A stretch of DNA of 64,000 nt from Ancylobacter gelatini (GCF_022601675.1 NZ_JAKVIL010000004.1:310001-374000); one strand, 5' to 3'; shown: positions 45,106-54,139, counted from the stretch's first letter. Program-made: numbers and translations. The notes: generated by a model from the letters alone, not told the origin.

Positions 45106-45548
45106 GGCAGCACACCTGTCAGCACATAGCGCAGGATCTGCACGACCTGCTCTGGTCGCTCGGCGACCGCGAGAGCTGCAGCATCGACCTCTTTCAGCGC
45201 ATGCTGGTGTTCGGGCCCATGAAGTATGATCAGCGACTTGCCCAGGCCGGCTGCCATGCCGGCATCGAAGGCGGCGTTCCATTGCTTGTACTTCTCGCCG
45301 AACCGAACGACCACGACGTCCGCCTGCTCGATCCCACGGCGTGTTCGAATGGCATTGATCTGTGCGCCCTTGCGATCGTGCCAGAACTTGTTCGGCTCCG
45401 CACCGAGTATAGCGACGCCGCAATCATCACTCGCCGCGTGATCGGTGACGGGACCGTGGAAGGCGACGTCGAGATCCTTCGCGCCATCGATGATCTGCTC
45501 GCGCCAGTCGGTGTGGATCTCGCCGGACAGGTAAACTTGCAGCGTCAT
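45102..45548 (-). CDS. YtoQ-family protein (nucleoside 2-deoxyribosyltransferase-like)
   Basis: From ATG 45548 (GAGAGG site) the 148-residue protein begins TLQVYLSGEIHTDWREQI, the hallmark of YtoQ proteins, which share the nucleoside 2-deoxyribosyltransferase-like Rossmann fold. The GAEPNKFWHDRKGA and EKYKQWNAAFDAGMAAGLGK stretches complete the family pattern. Related folds sense or cut nucleotide derivatives in several bacterial signalling systems; no function is known to me for YtoQ. It forms a two-gene unit with the HTH gene downstream. Confidence 0.85.
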   Translation of the reverse strand: MTLQVYLSGEIHTDWREQIIDGAKDLDVAFHGPVTDHAASDDCGVAILGAEPNKFWHDRKGAQINAIRTRRGIEQADVVVVRFGEKYKQWNAAFDAGMAAGLGKSLIILHGPEHQHALKEVDAAALAVAERPEQVVQILRYVLTGVLP

Positions 45549-45625
45549 GACATGCCTCTCGCACTGTGCGTTGGCCCGGGATGTAGCAAACCGAGCCGCC
45601 TTTGACACCCGCCTGAGCCTAACCC

Positions 45626-46111
45626 TTACACGGCTGGCGGTGCTTCGGGCTGCGGGTCCACCGCGACGATCTTCATGGTGCCGGCGGGCAACTCCACCTC
45701 GTCGCCGACCCATTTGCCAAGCAGCGCGCGAGAGACCGGGGCATTCCAGCCGATGCGCCCGAGCTTCGGATCGGCCTCGTCCTCACCGACGATGCGGAAG
45801 CGCCGCTGCCGGCCCTCGTCATCCTCCAGCGTCGCCGCCATGCCGAGGGCAATGCGCTCCTCGCCCGGAACCGGCTCGACGAGTTCGGCGCTGGCGCGAC
45901 GCTGCATCCAGTAGCGCAGGTCGCGCGCGGCGAACGCGGCGGCATCGAGGTCGCCGCCGGCCTGGGCACCGGACCGCGCCTCGCGCAGCCGCGCGATTTC
46001 AGCGTCGATCAGCGCGAGGCCGCGCCGCGTCACGAGGTTGCGACCCGCGCTCACCGGCCGTTCGGGCGGCGCCTCGGGCCCGCCATCTTCCTTCACGAAA
46101 GCCCGGCTCAT
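45626..46111 (-). CDS. GreA/GreB-family transcription factor
   Basis: From ATG 46111 the 161-residue protein has a helical N-terminal coiled-coil region (about 35-95) and a C-terminal FKBP-like domain (RIGWNAPVSRALLGKWVGDEVEL and a beta end). These match GreA/GreB-type or Rnk-like factors that bind in the RNA polymerase secondary channel to rescue backtracked complexes. It is shorter and more divergent than standard GreA. It is divergent from the DEAD-box helicase gene, 231 bases between starts. Confidence 0.85.
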   Translation of the reverse strand: MSRAFVKEDGGPEAPPERPVSAGRNLVTRRGLALIDAEIARLREARSGAQAGGDLDAAAFAARDLRYWMQRRASAELVEPVPGEERIALGMAATLEDDEGRQRRFRIVGEDEADPKLGRIGWNAPVSRALLGKWVGDEVELPAGTMKIVAVDPQPEAPPAV

Positions 46112-46195
46112 GCTACGGGATGTCCTTCCGCCGTCCTCATTGTCGCAGCCCGCGCACCAAACCGGCACGCAAACTCTTGACAGCCGCGAAATCCG

Positions 46196-46223
46196 TTGAC
46201 TTTCGGGGCTTTGTCCCTATGTT
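46196..46223 (+). promoter_or_regulatory. Promoter of the DEAD-box helicase gene
   Basis: TTGACT (46196-46201) and TATGTT (46218-46223) lie 16 bases apart, in the CTTGAC/CTAT-like form common in alphaproteobacteria. A start near 46230 would give a leader of about 110 bases before ATG 46342, typical of cold-inducible RNA helicase genes. Confidence 0.5.
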
Positions 46224-46341
46224 GCAACGCGTCGTCTTAACCTATCCGAACGATGCGCCCCGCGCGAAGACGATGCAGCCCGTCCCCGGTTACGGCTCGA
46301 GGGATCCGGTGAGCGGTGCGCTGCCGCAGAATTGATCCTAG

Positions 46342-47997
46342 ATGCCTTTTAACGAATTGGGCCTGAGCGACAAGGTGCTCGCGGCTGTCGAGGCCACCGG
46401 CTATACCGAGCCGACGCCGATCCAGGCGCAGGCGATCCCGCATGTGCTCGCGCGCCGCGACGTTCTGGGCCTCGCCCAGACCGGCACCGGCAAGACCGCC
46501 GCCTTCACGCTGCCCATGCTGACCCTGCTCGAACAGGGCCGCGCCCGCGCCCGCATGCCGCGCACGCTCATCCTTGAGCCGACGCGCGAGCTGGCCGCGC
46601 AGGTGGAGGAAAACTTCACCCGCTATGGCAAGAACCACAAGCTGAACGTCGCGCTGCTGATCGGCGGCGTCTCCTTCGGCGACCAGGACGCCAAGCTGGT
46701 GCGCGGTGTCGATGTGCTGATCGCCACCCCCGGCCGCCTGCTCGATCATGTCGAGCGCGGGCGCCTGCTGCTCTCCGGCATCGAGATCCTCGTCATCGAC
46801 GAAGCCGACCGCATGCTGGACATGGGCTTCATCCCGGACATCGAGCGGGTCTGCAAGCTGGTGCCGTTCACCCGCCAGACGCTGTTCTTCTCCGCGACCA
46901 TGCCGCCGGAAATCCAGCGCCTCGTCGCGCAGTTCCTGTCGAATCCGGTTCAGGTCGAGGCGTCCCGCCCCTCCTCCACCGGCGAGAACATCACCCAGCT
47001 TCTGGTGGCCACCGGCCGCGAGGATTACGAGAAGCGCGAGAAGCTGCGCGAACTCATCGACAGCGCGGAAAACCTGCAGAACGGCATCATCTTCTGCAAC
47101 CGCAAGAGCGAGGTTGCGGTCGTCCATAAATCGCTGCTGCGCCATGGCTACAAGGCGGTGTGTTTGCACGGCGACATGGATCAGCGCTCGCGCATGCAGG
47201 CGCTGGACGCCTTCCGCAATGGCGACGCCACGCTGCTGGTTGCCTCCGACGTCGCCGCGCGCGGTCTCGATATTCCGGCGGTCAGCCACGTCTTCAACTA
47301 TGACGCGCCCCACCATGCCGAGGATTACGTCCACCGCATCGGCCGCACCGGCCGGGCCGGCCGCTCCGGCGCCGCGTTCACCCTCGTCACCCATGCCGAC
47401 GTCAAGTCGCTGGCGGCCATCGAGAAGCTGATTGGCAAATCGGTCGAGTGGAAGGACGGCGTGGAACTCGGCGAGGCACCGCCGCGCGAGGCTCGCTCCA
47501 GCCGCGCCCGTCCCGGCAGTTCGCGCGGGGGTGAGGCCCGCTCCTCCGAGCGTGGCTCTTCCGAGCACAGCTCCGGCGAGCGCGAGCGCAAGGGCGCCCG
47601 TCCCGCGCGTCGTCGCGACGGCACCGAGCGTCCGGCGGCTCCCGCCGAGATCGAGGCGGCCGCCCCGGAACTGGTTCAGGACATCGAGCCCGCCGCCAAG
47701 CCGGCCCGCCGCAGCCGCCGCCCCGCCAAGGAAGCCGCTCCCGTCGAGGACGTCGCCAGCGCGGCCGTGCGCGAGCCCCGCGCCGAGCGTGCCCCGCACA
47801 CGGCGTCCAAGGATGGATCGACCAGGCAGGCGCCGAAGAGTGGTGCCAAGGCGAGTCCGGCCCCGAGCCGTTCGCCGGTAACGCCGATCACGCCGCGCCG
47901 TAACGAGGATCGTCCGTCGTCACGTCACGACGAGCCGGCTGATACCTCACACCTGCCGGCCTTCCTGCTGCGCCCGGTGCGCATCAAGGCGGGCTGA
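46342..47997 (+). CDS. DEAD-box RNA helicase (RhlE-type)
   Basis: The 551-residue protein unwinds RNA. The helicase core (1-380) shows all motifs: the Q motif PTPIQAQAIP, Walker A AQTGTGKT, VIDEADRM, FSATMP, ASDVAARGLDIP and HRIGRTGRAG. The C-terminal 170 residues are disordered, rich in Arg, Ser, Ala and Glu, and likely bind RNA or partners. The core is closest to RhlE among E. coli helicases, from memory. A likely promoter with a roughly 110-base leader precedes it, and a strong terminator follows. Confidence 0.94.
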   Translation: MPFNELGLSDKVLAAVEATGYTEPTPIQAQAIPHVLARRDVLGLAQTGTGKTAAFTLPMLTLLEQGRARARMPRTLILEPTRELAAQVEENFTRYGKNHKLNVALLIGGVSFGDQDAKLVRGVDVLIATPGRLLDHVERGRLLLSGIEILVIDEADRMLDMGFIPDIERVCKLVPFTRQTLFFSATMPPEIQRLVAQFLSNPVQVEASRPSSTGENITQLLVATGREDYEKREKLRELIDSAENLQNGIIFCNRKSEVAVVHKSLLRHGYKAVCLHGDMDQRSRMQALDAFRNGDATLLVASDVAARGLDIPAVSHVFNYDAPHHAEDYVHRIGRTGRAGRSGAAFTLVTHADVKSLAAIEKLIGKSVEWKDGVELGEAPPREARSSRARPGSSRGGEARSSERGSSEHSSGERERKGARPARRRDGTERPAAPAEIEAAAPELVQDIEPAAKPARRSRRPAKEAAPVEDVASAAVREPRAERAPHTASKDGSTRQAPKSGAKASPAPSRSPVTPITPRRNEDRPSSRHDEPADTSHLPAFLLRPVRIKAG

Positions 47998-48010
47998 GGC
48001 ACAAGCCTCC

Positions 48011-48037
48011 GGCCCGCGATGTCGCGCGGGCCTTTTT
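48011..48037 (+). terminator. Rho-independent terminator of the helicase gene
   Basis: GGCCCGCG (48011-48018) pairs with CGCGGGCC (48025-48032) across six bases, followed by TTTTT (48033-48037), 14 bases after the stop codon. Confidence 0.92.
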
Positions 48038-48067
48038 CCAGCGTTTACAGCGGCCGGAAATCGCGGC

Positions 48068-48901
48068 TCACGGCGCTTTCGGCTGCGCGCGGGCCGCTTT
48101 GCGCCTCAGTTGCGCGGGAAACGCGGCCTCGCCATTCTCGGCCGGCGGCGCGGCGCGCAGAAGCGAGCGCACATGCGTGGTGAGCGCGGTCTTGATCGCG
48201 CCGGCATCGCTGGCTGACGCCCAGCCCGACAACGAGACCTCCACGCGGTCGAATGCCATACGCGTAATGGCCGCGGACGGTCCCGGCTGCGTCTTCACGC
48301 GCGGATCGTTTTCGAGAAAGCTCCTGGCCTGCGCCAGCAAGCCCTCCACATCGACATCCGGCTTTACTTCGACCACCAGATCGAACCGGCGCAGATCATA
48401 GGCCGACTTGTTGATGATGGGTGCGCCCCACACACGGCCATTGGGCATGAGCACCTGGACATTGTCGCCCGAGGCGATCTCGGTGGTGAACAAGGTGAGT
48501 CCCTTCACCGTGCCGGCCTGGCCGCCGACCTCCACCGCATCGCCGACGCGGAACGGACGGAACAGCAGCAGCATGACGCCCGCGGCGAGATTGGCCAGCG
48601 TGCCCTGAAGCGCAAGGCCGATGGCCAGCGAGGTCGCGCCCAGCACGGCGATGATGCTGGTGGTCTGGATGCCGAACCGCTGAAGCACGGCGACGCCGAC
48701 GAACACCAGTACGCCATAGCGGCACAGATTGGCGAGGAAGCCGGCCACGGTGGGATCGACCCGATGGGTCGCGGCCAGAGCCCGCAACACCATGCGCTCA
48801 AGCACGCTGGCGATCCACCACCCGATGAGCAGCAGGCCGAGCGCGTAGACCACGTTCAGCCCATACAGAACAAAGAGATTGCCGAGTTCCTCGAAATTCA
48901 T
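48068..48901 (-). CDS. MscS-family mechanosensitive ion channel
   Basis: The product (277 residues from ATG 48901, which has a GGAG site; ATG 48916 is possible) has three membrane helices, the third being the pore helix GLALQGTLANLAAGVMLLLFRPFRVGDAV. The soluble beta domain and alpha/beta C-terminus follow. It resembles the small single-domain MscS that releases solutes on osmotic downshift. It is convergent with the helicase gene; the helicase terminator lies between. Confidence 0.92.
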   Translation of the reverse strand: MNFEELGNLFVLYGLNVVYALGLLLIGWWIASVLERMVLRALAATHRVDPTVAGFLANLCRYGVLVFVGVAVLQRFGIQTTSIIAVLGATSLAIGLALQGTLANLAAGVMLLLFRPFRVGDAVEVGGQAGTVKGLTLFTTEIASGDNVQVLMPNGRVWGAPIINKSAYDLRRFDLVVEVKPDVDVEGLLAQARSFLENDPRVKTQPGPSAAITRMAFDRVEVSLSGWASASDAGAIKTALTTHVRSLLRAAPPAENGEAAFPAQLRRKAARAQPKAP

Positions 48902-48954
48902 GCCGTGCTCCGTCATCGCTTATCTGACGGGTAACGGCTGAGACCGGCAGGGGT

Positions 48955-49323
48955 TCACTCGCCGCGGGGATTGCCCGGACGTCCGCGCCGGCGCGGGACG
49001 GTACGCGCGACGGCAGCCGCCCGCGCGACCGAAAGAGCGCGCGCGGCGAGACTGGCAAGTTCGTCGCCGTCATCCAGCGCACTCTCGGGCAGCGACCAGA
49101 AACCCATGGTCACCGGCTTGCCCTGCTTTTCATAGGTGAAGGCATGTCCGCCTGCTTCGCGCAGGCTCTGCGCCAAAGCGGGATCGGCTTTCAGATAAAT
49201 CTGGCCGTCGACGCAGATCGCAATCATCAGCCCGTCGGCATAGATGCCGCTGCCGCCGAACATGGCGCGCACGCGGACGGGACCGAAGGCGGCAAAGGCA
49301 TCCTCGATCGCTGCCGCGTCCAT
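48955..49323 (-). CDS. TfoX N-terminal domain protein
   Basis: The 122-residue protein carries the TfoX/Sxy N-terminal fold (FGPVRVRAMFGGSGIYADGLMIAI) and a C-terminal Arg/Pro-rich tail. Full-length TfoX activates competence genes in gamma-proteobacteria; single-domain proteins like this are widespread and of unknown function. It ends the suf cluster, 10 bases after sufA. Confidence 0.88.
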   Translation of the reverse strand: MDAAAIEDAFAAFGPVRVRAMFGGSGIYADGLMIAICVDGQIYLKADPALAQSLREAGGHAFTYEKQGKPVTMGFWSLPESALDDGDELASLAARALSVARAAAVARTVPRRRGRPGNPRGE

Positions 49324-49333
49324 CGGAGGAGCC

Positions 49334-49720
49334 TCAGGCGCGCGGCTCGAAGCCCTCGGTGCGCACCGGGGTGATGGCCACGGATTCGCCGCAGCCGCAG
49401 GCCGAGGTCTGGTTCGGGTTGTTGAACACGAACTGCGCGGACATCTTGTCAGCCTTGAAGTCCATCTCGGTGCCGAGCAGGTACATGATCGCCTTGGGGT
49501 CGATCAGCACCTTCACGCCCTTGTCCTCGACCACCTCATCGAAGCGGCCGGCGGCCTCGGCGAATTCCATCGTGTATTCCATGCCGGCGCAGCCGCCATT
49601 CTTCACGCCAACGCGCAGGCCCACCACCGGCTTTTCAGAGCGGGCGATGATGGAGCGCACGCGCTCGGCGGCGGCGTCGGTGAGCCGCATGACGGGTGGA
49701 CGGGAGCGGGGAAGGGCCAT
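49334..49720 (-). CDS. sufA: Iron-sulfur cluster carrier SufA (A-type)
   Basis: A-type carriers accept clusters from SufBCD and pass them to client proteins. The three cluster cysteines are present: NGGCAGM and the C-terminal ACGCG. I set the start at ATG 49720 (128 residues) because the GGAG ribosome site sits nine bases before it; the ATG at 49729 has the site touching the codon. It lies about 140 bases after the VOC gene, with a hairpin in the gap. Confidence 0.92.
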   Translation of the reverse strand: MALPRSRPPVMRLTDAAAERVRSIIARSEKPVVGLRVGVKNGGCAGMEYTMEFAEAAGRFDEVVEDKGVKVLIDPKAIMYLLGTEMDFKADKMSAQFVFNNPNQTSACGCGESVAITPVRTEGFEPRA

Positions 49721-49740
49721 GTCGTTCATCTCCTAATCGA

Positions 49741-49759
49741 CGCCGGTTCAAGGCCGGCG
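49741..49759. repeat. REP-like hairpin before sufA
   Basis: CGCCGG-TTCAAGG-CCGGCG is a perfect six-base stem with a seven-base loop. The same loop, TTCAAGG, occurs in the hairpin before sufB (55769-55787). Confidence 0.6.
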
Positions 49760-49856
49760 GATCGGTACGCTCAAGATGGGGTATCCGCGTGGCGCAGGCA
49801 AGGGCACAGGCGTCGGGACTGCCCCGCTCCCTCGTCAATGCGCAGCCTGGCCGTCA

Positions 49857-50276
49857 TCAATAGTTCGGCCACAGCCCCGGCGTCGCGAGTTCCACCAGAT
49901 GCCCGTCCGGGTCGCGGAAATAGAGGCTGACGCCCCCGCCCCTCCAGTCGACCCGACCCTCGATCTCGACCCCGGTGGCGCCGAGATGCGCCACCCATGC
50001 CTCAAGCGCCTCGGCGGGAATCGCCAGCGCGTAGTGCAACGGGCCGTGGCCGTCATGGGGCGGGATGGTGCCTTCCGCCATAGTCACCGGTTCCAGCGTC
50101 GCCCCGCGCAGGAACAGCAGCAGCACGCTGCCGGGACCGGCATTATAGGCCGCAATTCGGTCATCGGCGATCATCGGCTTCAGGCCGAGCACGTCCTCAT
50201 AGAAGGCCCGGGCACGGGGGAGATCGTCGACATAGAGCCCGGTCTCCACCACGCCGGAGATCGGCGGCGCGGACAT
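49857..50276 (-). CDS. VOC-superfamily (glyoxalase/bleomycin-resistance) protein
   Basis: The 139-residue protein has two beta-alpha-beta-beta-beta modules with the metal-ligand-type His and Glu pattern (VVETGLYVDDLPRARAFYEDVLG, DPDGHLVELATPG). The family binds small ligands or performs metal-dependent chemistry on them. The substrate is unknown. It sits inside the suf cluster between sufT and sufA, 7 bases after sufT, so it is co-transcribed, but a role in cluster assembly is not known. Confidence 0.85.
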   Translation of the reverse strand: MSAPPISGVVETGLYVDDLPRARAFYEDVLGLKPMIADDRIAAYNAGPGSVLLLFLRGATLEPVTMAEGTIPPHDGHGPLHYALAIPAEALEAWVAHLGATGVEIEGRVDWRGGGVSLYFRDPDGHLVELATPGLWPNY

Positions 50277-50283
50277 GCGCGAC

Positions 50284-50658
50284 CTACCAGAGGTTCAGCG
50301 TCAGCCGCGCCTCTTCCGACATCCGGCCCTGATCCCAGGGCGGATCGAAGGTGAGGTTGACGTTGACGCCGGCGACGCCACCGACGCTTGCCACCGCGCC
50401 TTCCACCATGCCGGGAAGCTCGGCGGCGGAGGGGCAGTTCGGCGTGGTCAGCGTCATCTCGACGGCTACCTGGCGATCGTCGGTGATGTCGACCTTGTAG
50501 ATCAGGCCGAGTTCATAGATGTCGACCGGGATTTCCGGGTCGTAGACGGACTTCAGCGCCGCGACGATCTCGTCGGTCAGGCGCTCAAGCTCGTCGGCCG
50601 GAATCGACGAGTCGATGGACGGCACATTCGGGCCGTCAGATGCAGCGGTCTCGCTCAT
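50284..50658 (-). CDS. sufT: SUF-system protein SufT (DUF59/MIP18 domain)
   Basis: This 124-residue protein has an acidic N-terminal tail and the DUF59 domain with VYDPEIPVDIYELGLIY and TTPNCP (conserved Cys). DUF59 proteins assist maturation of iron-sulfur proteins. Its start overlaps the sufS stop (ATGA), consistent with coupled translation. Confidence 0.93.
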   Translation of the reverse strand: MSETAASDGPNVPSIDSSIPADELERLTDEIVAALKSVYDPEIPVDIYELGLIYKVDITDDRQVAVEMTLTTPNCPSAAELPGMVEGAVASVGGVAGVNVNLTFDPPWDQGRMSEEARLTLNLW

Positions 50659-51911
50659 GCGAACAGATCCTGAGCCTTGATGAGGGCGTCGGCGAGAATG
50701 TCGACCTCCTCATGCGTGTTGTAGAGCGCGAACGACGCCCGGCACGTCGCCGTTACACCATATCGCCCCAGAAGCGGCATTGCGCAATGGGTGCCGGCGC
50801 GGACGGCGACGCCGGCGCGGTCGATGATGGTGGCGATGTCGTGGGGATGGGCGCCCTCGATGTCGAAGGCGAAGATCGCGCCCTTGCCCGGCGCATCGCC
50901 ATAGATGCGCAGCGAGTTGATCCGGGTCAGCCGCTCGCGGGCATAGGCGGCGAGCGAGGCTTCATGCGCGGCGATCCGTTCACGGCCGAGGCTTTCCATG
51001 TAGACCAGCGCCTCGCCGAGCCCGATCGCCTGAACGATCGGCGGCGTGCCGGCCTCGAAACGGTGGGGCGGCTCGCCATAGGTGACGCCCTCCTCGGTGA
51101 CGGTGCGGATCATCTCGCCGCCGCCCTCGAAAGGCGGCAGCTTGTCCAGCAGCGCGCGCTTGCCGTAGAGCACGCCGATGCCGGTCGGTCCGTAGAGCTT
51201 GTGGCCGGTGATGCCGTAGAAGTCGACATCCAGATCCTGCACGTCGACCGGCATGTGCACGGCGGCCTGCGCGCCGTCGACCACCACCACCGCGCCGACC
51301 TCATGGGCGAGGCGGGCGATCTCCTTGATCGGCGTCACCGTGCCCAGCACGTTCGACATGTGGGTGATGGCGACGATCCTGGTACGCTCGGTGAGCAGCG
51401 CCTTGAAGGCGTCGAGGTCGAAGGCCCCGTCTTCCGTCACCGGCGCCCATTTGATCACCGCGCCCTTGCGCTCGCGCAGGTAGTTCCACGGCACGATGTT
51501 GGAGTGGTGCTCCATGATGGAGAGCACGATCTCGTCGCCCTCGACGATCGACTGGCCGAGCGAGGAGGCCACGAGGTTCAGCGCGCCGGTGACGGAGCGG
51601 GTGAAGATCACCTCCTCCAGCGACGGCGCGTTGAGGAAGGCGCGCACGCGCTCGCGGGCCTGCTCATAGGCTTCCGTCATCGCATTGGCGAGGAAGTGCA
51701 GGCCGCGATGGACGTTGGCGTATTCGTTCTCATAGGCGTAGCGCATGCGGTCCAGCACCTGGACCGGCTTCTGCGCGGAGGCGCCATTGTCGAGATAAAC
51801 CAGCTTCTTGCCGTAGACCTGCTTCGACAGGATCGGAAAGTCCTGCCGCACCAGGTCCACATCATAGCGGTCGCCGGAAACGGCGGGGTGGAACGTGACA
51901 GGCTCACTCAT
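50655..51911 (-). CDS. sufS: Cysteine desulfurase SufS
   Basis: SufS takes sulfur from cysteine for cluster building. From ATG 51911 (GGAGG site) it has 418 residues. The PLP lysine lies in ITGHKLYGPTG, and the active-site cysteine is in RAGTHCAMPLL, the SufS-type (group II) motif that lacks the long loop of IscS. A second, NifS-type desulfurase heads the same cluster. It is separated from sufD by a REP-like element. Confidence 0.96.
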   Translation of the reverse strand: MSEPVTFHPAVSGDRYDVDLVRQDFPILSKQVYGKKLVYLDNGASAQKPVQVLDRMRYAYENEYANVHRGLHFLANAMTEAYEQARERVRAFLNAPSLEEVIFTRSVTGALNLVASSLGQSIVEGDEIVLSIMEHHSNIVPWNYLRERKGAVIKWAPVTEDGAFDLDAFKALLTERTRIVAITHMSNVLGTVTPIKEIARLAHEVGAVVVVDGAQAAVHMPVDVQDLDVDFYGITGHKLYGPTGIGVLYGKRALLDKLPPFEGGGEMIRTVTEEGVTYGEPPHRFEAGTPPIVQAIGLGEALVYMESLGRERIAAHEASLAAYARERLTRINSLRIYGDAPGKGAIFAFDIEGAHPHDIATIIDRAGVAVRAGTHCAMPLLGRYGVTATCRASFALYNTHEEVDILADALIKAQDLFA

Positions 51912-51930
51912 CGAGTGCCCCTCCAAAGGG

Positions 51931-52037
51931 CGTCATCCCGGCCGTCGCGACGCGCAGAGCCGGGATCGCGGGCCGATAATGGCCCCCATTCCTTGAGAGC
52001 GATCCCGGATCGCGGCGGTGCCGCGTCCGGGATGACG
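51931..52037. repeat. Double REP-like element between sufD and sufS
   Basis: CGTCATCCCGG (51931-51941) is the exact inverse of CCGGGATGACG (52027-52037), and an inner pair, CCGGGATCGC (51960-51969) and GCGATCCCGG (51999-52008), is nested within. Each half can also fold on its own (ATCCCGG with CCGGGAT), so this looks like two REP units in opposite orientation. Such elements usually slow mRNA decay or limit transcription into the next gene. Confidence 0.7.
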
Positions 52038-52047
52038 ACATCGGGTA

Positions 52048-53364
52048 TCAGCCCCGCGCCCTGAGCCAGCCTTCGGCCCGCTCGACCAGCGCCTCGCGCA
52101 GCACGTCGTTCTCGACGAGTTCGATGGCCTCGCCGACGAAGGCCTGCACCAGAAGGCTTTGCGCCTCCTTGAGCGGAATGCCGCGGGCGCGCAGGTAGAA
52201 CAGCAGGTCCTCGTCGATCGCGCCGCAGGTGGCACCATGGCCGCAGGCGACGTCGTCGGCGAAGATTTCCAGCTCCGGCTTGTTGTCCATCTCGGCATCG
52301 TCACCGAGCAGCAGCGCGCGGCTCATCATCCGCCCGTCGGTCTTCTGGGCGGCCTGGCGGACCACGATCTTGCCCTGGAACACCGCGCGGGAATTGTCAT
52401 CCAGCACGTGCTTGAAAAGCTCCCGGCTCTCGCAGCCCGGCACGGTGTGATCGACGAACAGCGTGGAATCCACATGCTGCCGGTCCTTCACCAGCACCGC
52501 GCCGTTGAAGGCGACATGGCTGTCGGCGCCCGAGAGCGTCGCGTAAAGCGAGGTGCGGGCGACCGCCGCGCCACTCGAGAAGCCGAAGGTGTGAAGCTGC
52601 GCCTTGCGGCCGACATCGAACAGCAGCGTGGCAAGGTGGATCGCCGCGGCGCCCTCCTCCTGAAGTCGCACCACGTCGAGATGGGCCTCGTCGCCGACCA
52701 CGAACTCGGTCGCCACATTCGCCTGATAGGCGAGGCCCTCCGGCCCTTCGAAGCTCTCGGCATAGGTGAAGTGCGCGCCAGCGCCGACGATCACCAGCGA
52801 GCGGGCGAAGCTCGCCGCCGCGATATCCCCGGCGAAGACATGCGCGACATGGACCGGGCGCTCGATCTGCGCGCCCGGCGCGACCGTGATGACGAGGCCA
52901 TCGCTCGCCAGCGCCGTGTTCAGCGCCAGCGCCGCGTCGTAGCGCGCGGGCACGATGCCGCCGAGCTGGCCGAGAACCGCATCCCCGCTCGCAAGCGCGT
53001 CGGCGAGGGTGGCGATGGACAGCCCCTCCTCCAGGCCGTCGAGGTCGGACAGTTCCCGCACCACCGCGCCATTGGCGACGACGATGCGGCGCAGGTCCGC
53101 GCCGTTCAGCAGCCGCGCGCCGGCATCCGCGCGCGCCACGGTGGCGGGCGACGCCAGCGGCACCGCCTCGCGCATCAGGTTGCGCAGGTCGGTGTACTTC
53201 CATTCCTCGACGCGCCGGTGCGGCAGGCCATTCTCGACGAAGGCGCGGGCGCTGGCGCGGCGCAGATCGGCGAGTCGGCCGCCGCCGGTCTCGGGCAGGG
53301 AGCCGAGCGCGCTCACCAGCGCCTGCTCGGCCGGGGTCCTTATCGGACGGATATCAGCGTTCAT
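52048..53364 (-). CDS. sufD: SufBCD scaffold subunit SufD
   Basis: SufD is a paralogue of SufB and forms the SufBC2D scaffold. From ATG 53364 it is 438 residues. The N-terminus (EEWKYTDLRNL) and the beta-helical core are typical; the C-terminal blocks CGHGATCG and ARGIPLKEAQSLL match SufD, including the conserved His in CGHGAT. It lies 10 bases after sufC. Confidence 0.95.
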   Translation of the reverse strand: MNADIRPIRTPAEQALVSALGSLPETGGGRLADLRRASARAFVENGLPHRRVEEWKYTDLRNLMREAVPLASPATVARADAGARLLNGADLRRIVVANGAVVRELSDLDGLEEGLSIATLADALASGDAVLGQLGGIVPARYDAALALNTALASDGLVITVAPGAQIERPVHVAHVFAGDIAAASFARSLVIVGAGAHFTYAESFEGPEGLAYQANVATEFVVGDEAHLDVVRLQEEGAAAIHLATLLFDVGRKAQLHTFGFSSGAAVARTSLYATLSGADSHVAFNGAVLVKDRQHVDSTLFVDHTVPGCESRELFKHVLDDNSRAVFQGKIVVRQAAQKTDGRMMSRALLLGDDAEMDNKPELEIFADDVACGHGATCGAIDEDLLFYLRARGIPLKEAQSLLVQAFVGEAIELVENDVLREALVERAEGWLRARG

Positions 53365-53374
53365 CTCAGCCACC

Positions 53375-54139
53375 TCACGCCGCGTCCTGCTGGTACTCGG
53401 CATAGCCGTTGGCTTCGAGCTCCAGCGCAAGCTCCTTGCCGCCGGAGCGCACGATGCGGCCCTTGTTCATGACATGCACGAAGTCCGGGACGATGTGGTT
53501 GAGCAGGCGCTGATAATGGGTGATCACGATCATGCCGCGATCGGGCGAGCGCAGGGCGTTCACGCCTTCCGACACCACCTTGAGCGCGTCGATGTCGAGG
53601 CCGGAATCGGTCTCGTCGAGGATGCAGATCTTCGGCTCCAGAATGGCCATCTGGAGGATTTCCATCCGCTTCTTCTCGCCGCCCGAGAAGCCGACATTCA
53701 CGCCGCGCTTGAGCATGTCCGGGTTGATGCCGAGCGCGCCGGACTTGGCCTTCACCAGCCGCAGGAAGTCCGGGGTGGAGATTTCCGCCTCGCCGCGCTT
53801 CTTGCGCTGGGCGTTCAGCGCCGCGCGCAGGAAGGTCATGGTGGCGACGCCGGGCACCTCGATCGGGTACTGGAAGGCGAGGAACACGCCCTTGGCGGCG
53901 CGCTCGTCGATTTCCATCTCCAGCAGGTCCTCGCCGTCGAGCGTCACCGAGCCGTCGGTGACCTCATAGTCCTCCTTGCCGGCGAGGATGTAGGACAGCG
54001 TCGACTTGCCGGAGCCGTTCGGCCCCATGATGGCGTGTACCTCGCCGGGGTTCACCTTCAGCGAGAGGCCCTTGAGGATTTCCTTGCCCTCGTCGCCGTC
54101 GATCTTGGCGTGGAGGTTGTCGATTTCGAGCATGGCCAT
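53375..54139 (-). CDS. sufC: Fe-S assembly ATPase SufC
   Basis: SufC is the ATPase of the SufBCD scaffold. From ATG 54139 it has 254 residues with Walker A GPNGSGKST, the family-specific signature FSGGEKKRMEILQ and Walker B CILDETDSGLDID. It is soluble, unlike transporter ATPases. A REP-like hairpin lies between it and sufB. Confidence 0.97.
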   Translation of the reverse strand: MAMLEIDNLHAKIDGDEGKEILKGLSLKVNPGEVHAIMGPNGSGKSTLSYILAGKEDYEVTDGSVTLDGEDLLEMEIDERAAKGVFLAFQYPIEVPGVATMTFLRAALNAQRKKRGEAEISTPDFLRLVKAKSGALGINPDMLKRGVNVGFSGGEKKRMEILQMAILEPKICILDETDSGLDIDALKVVSEGVNALRSPDRGMIVITHYQRLLNHIVPDFVHVMNKGRIVRSGGKELALELEANGYAEYQQDAA

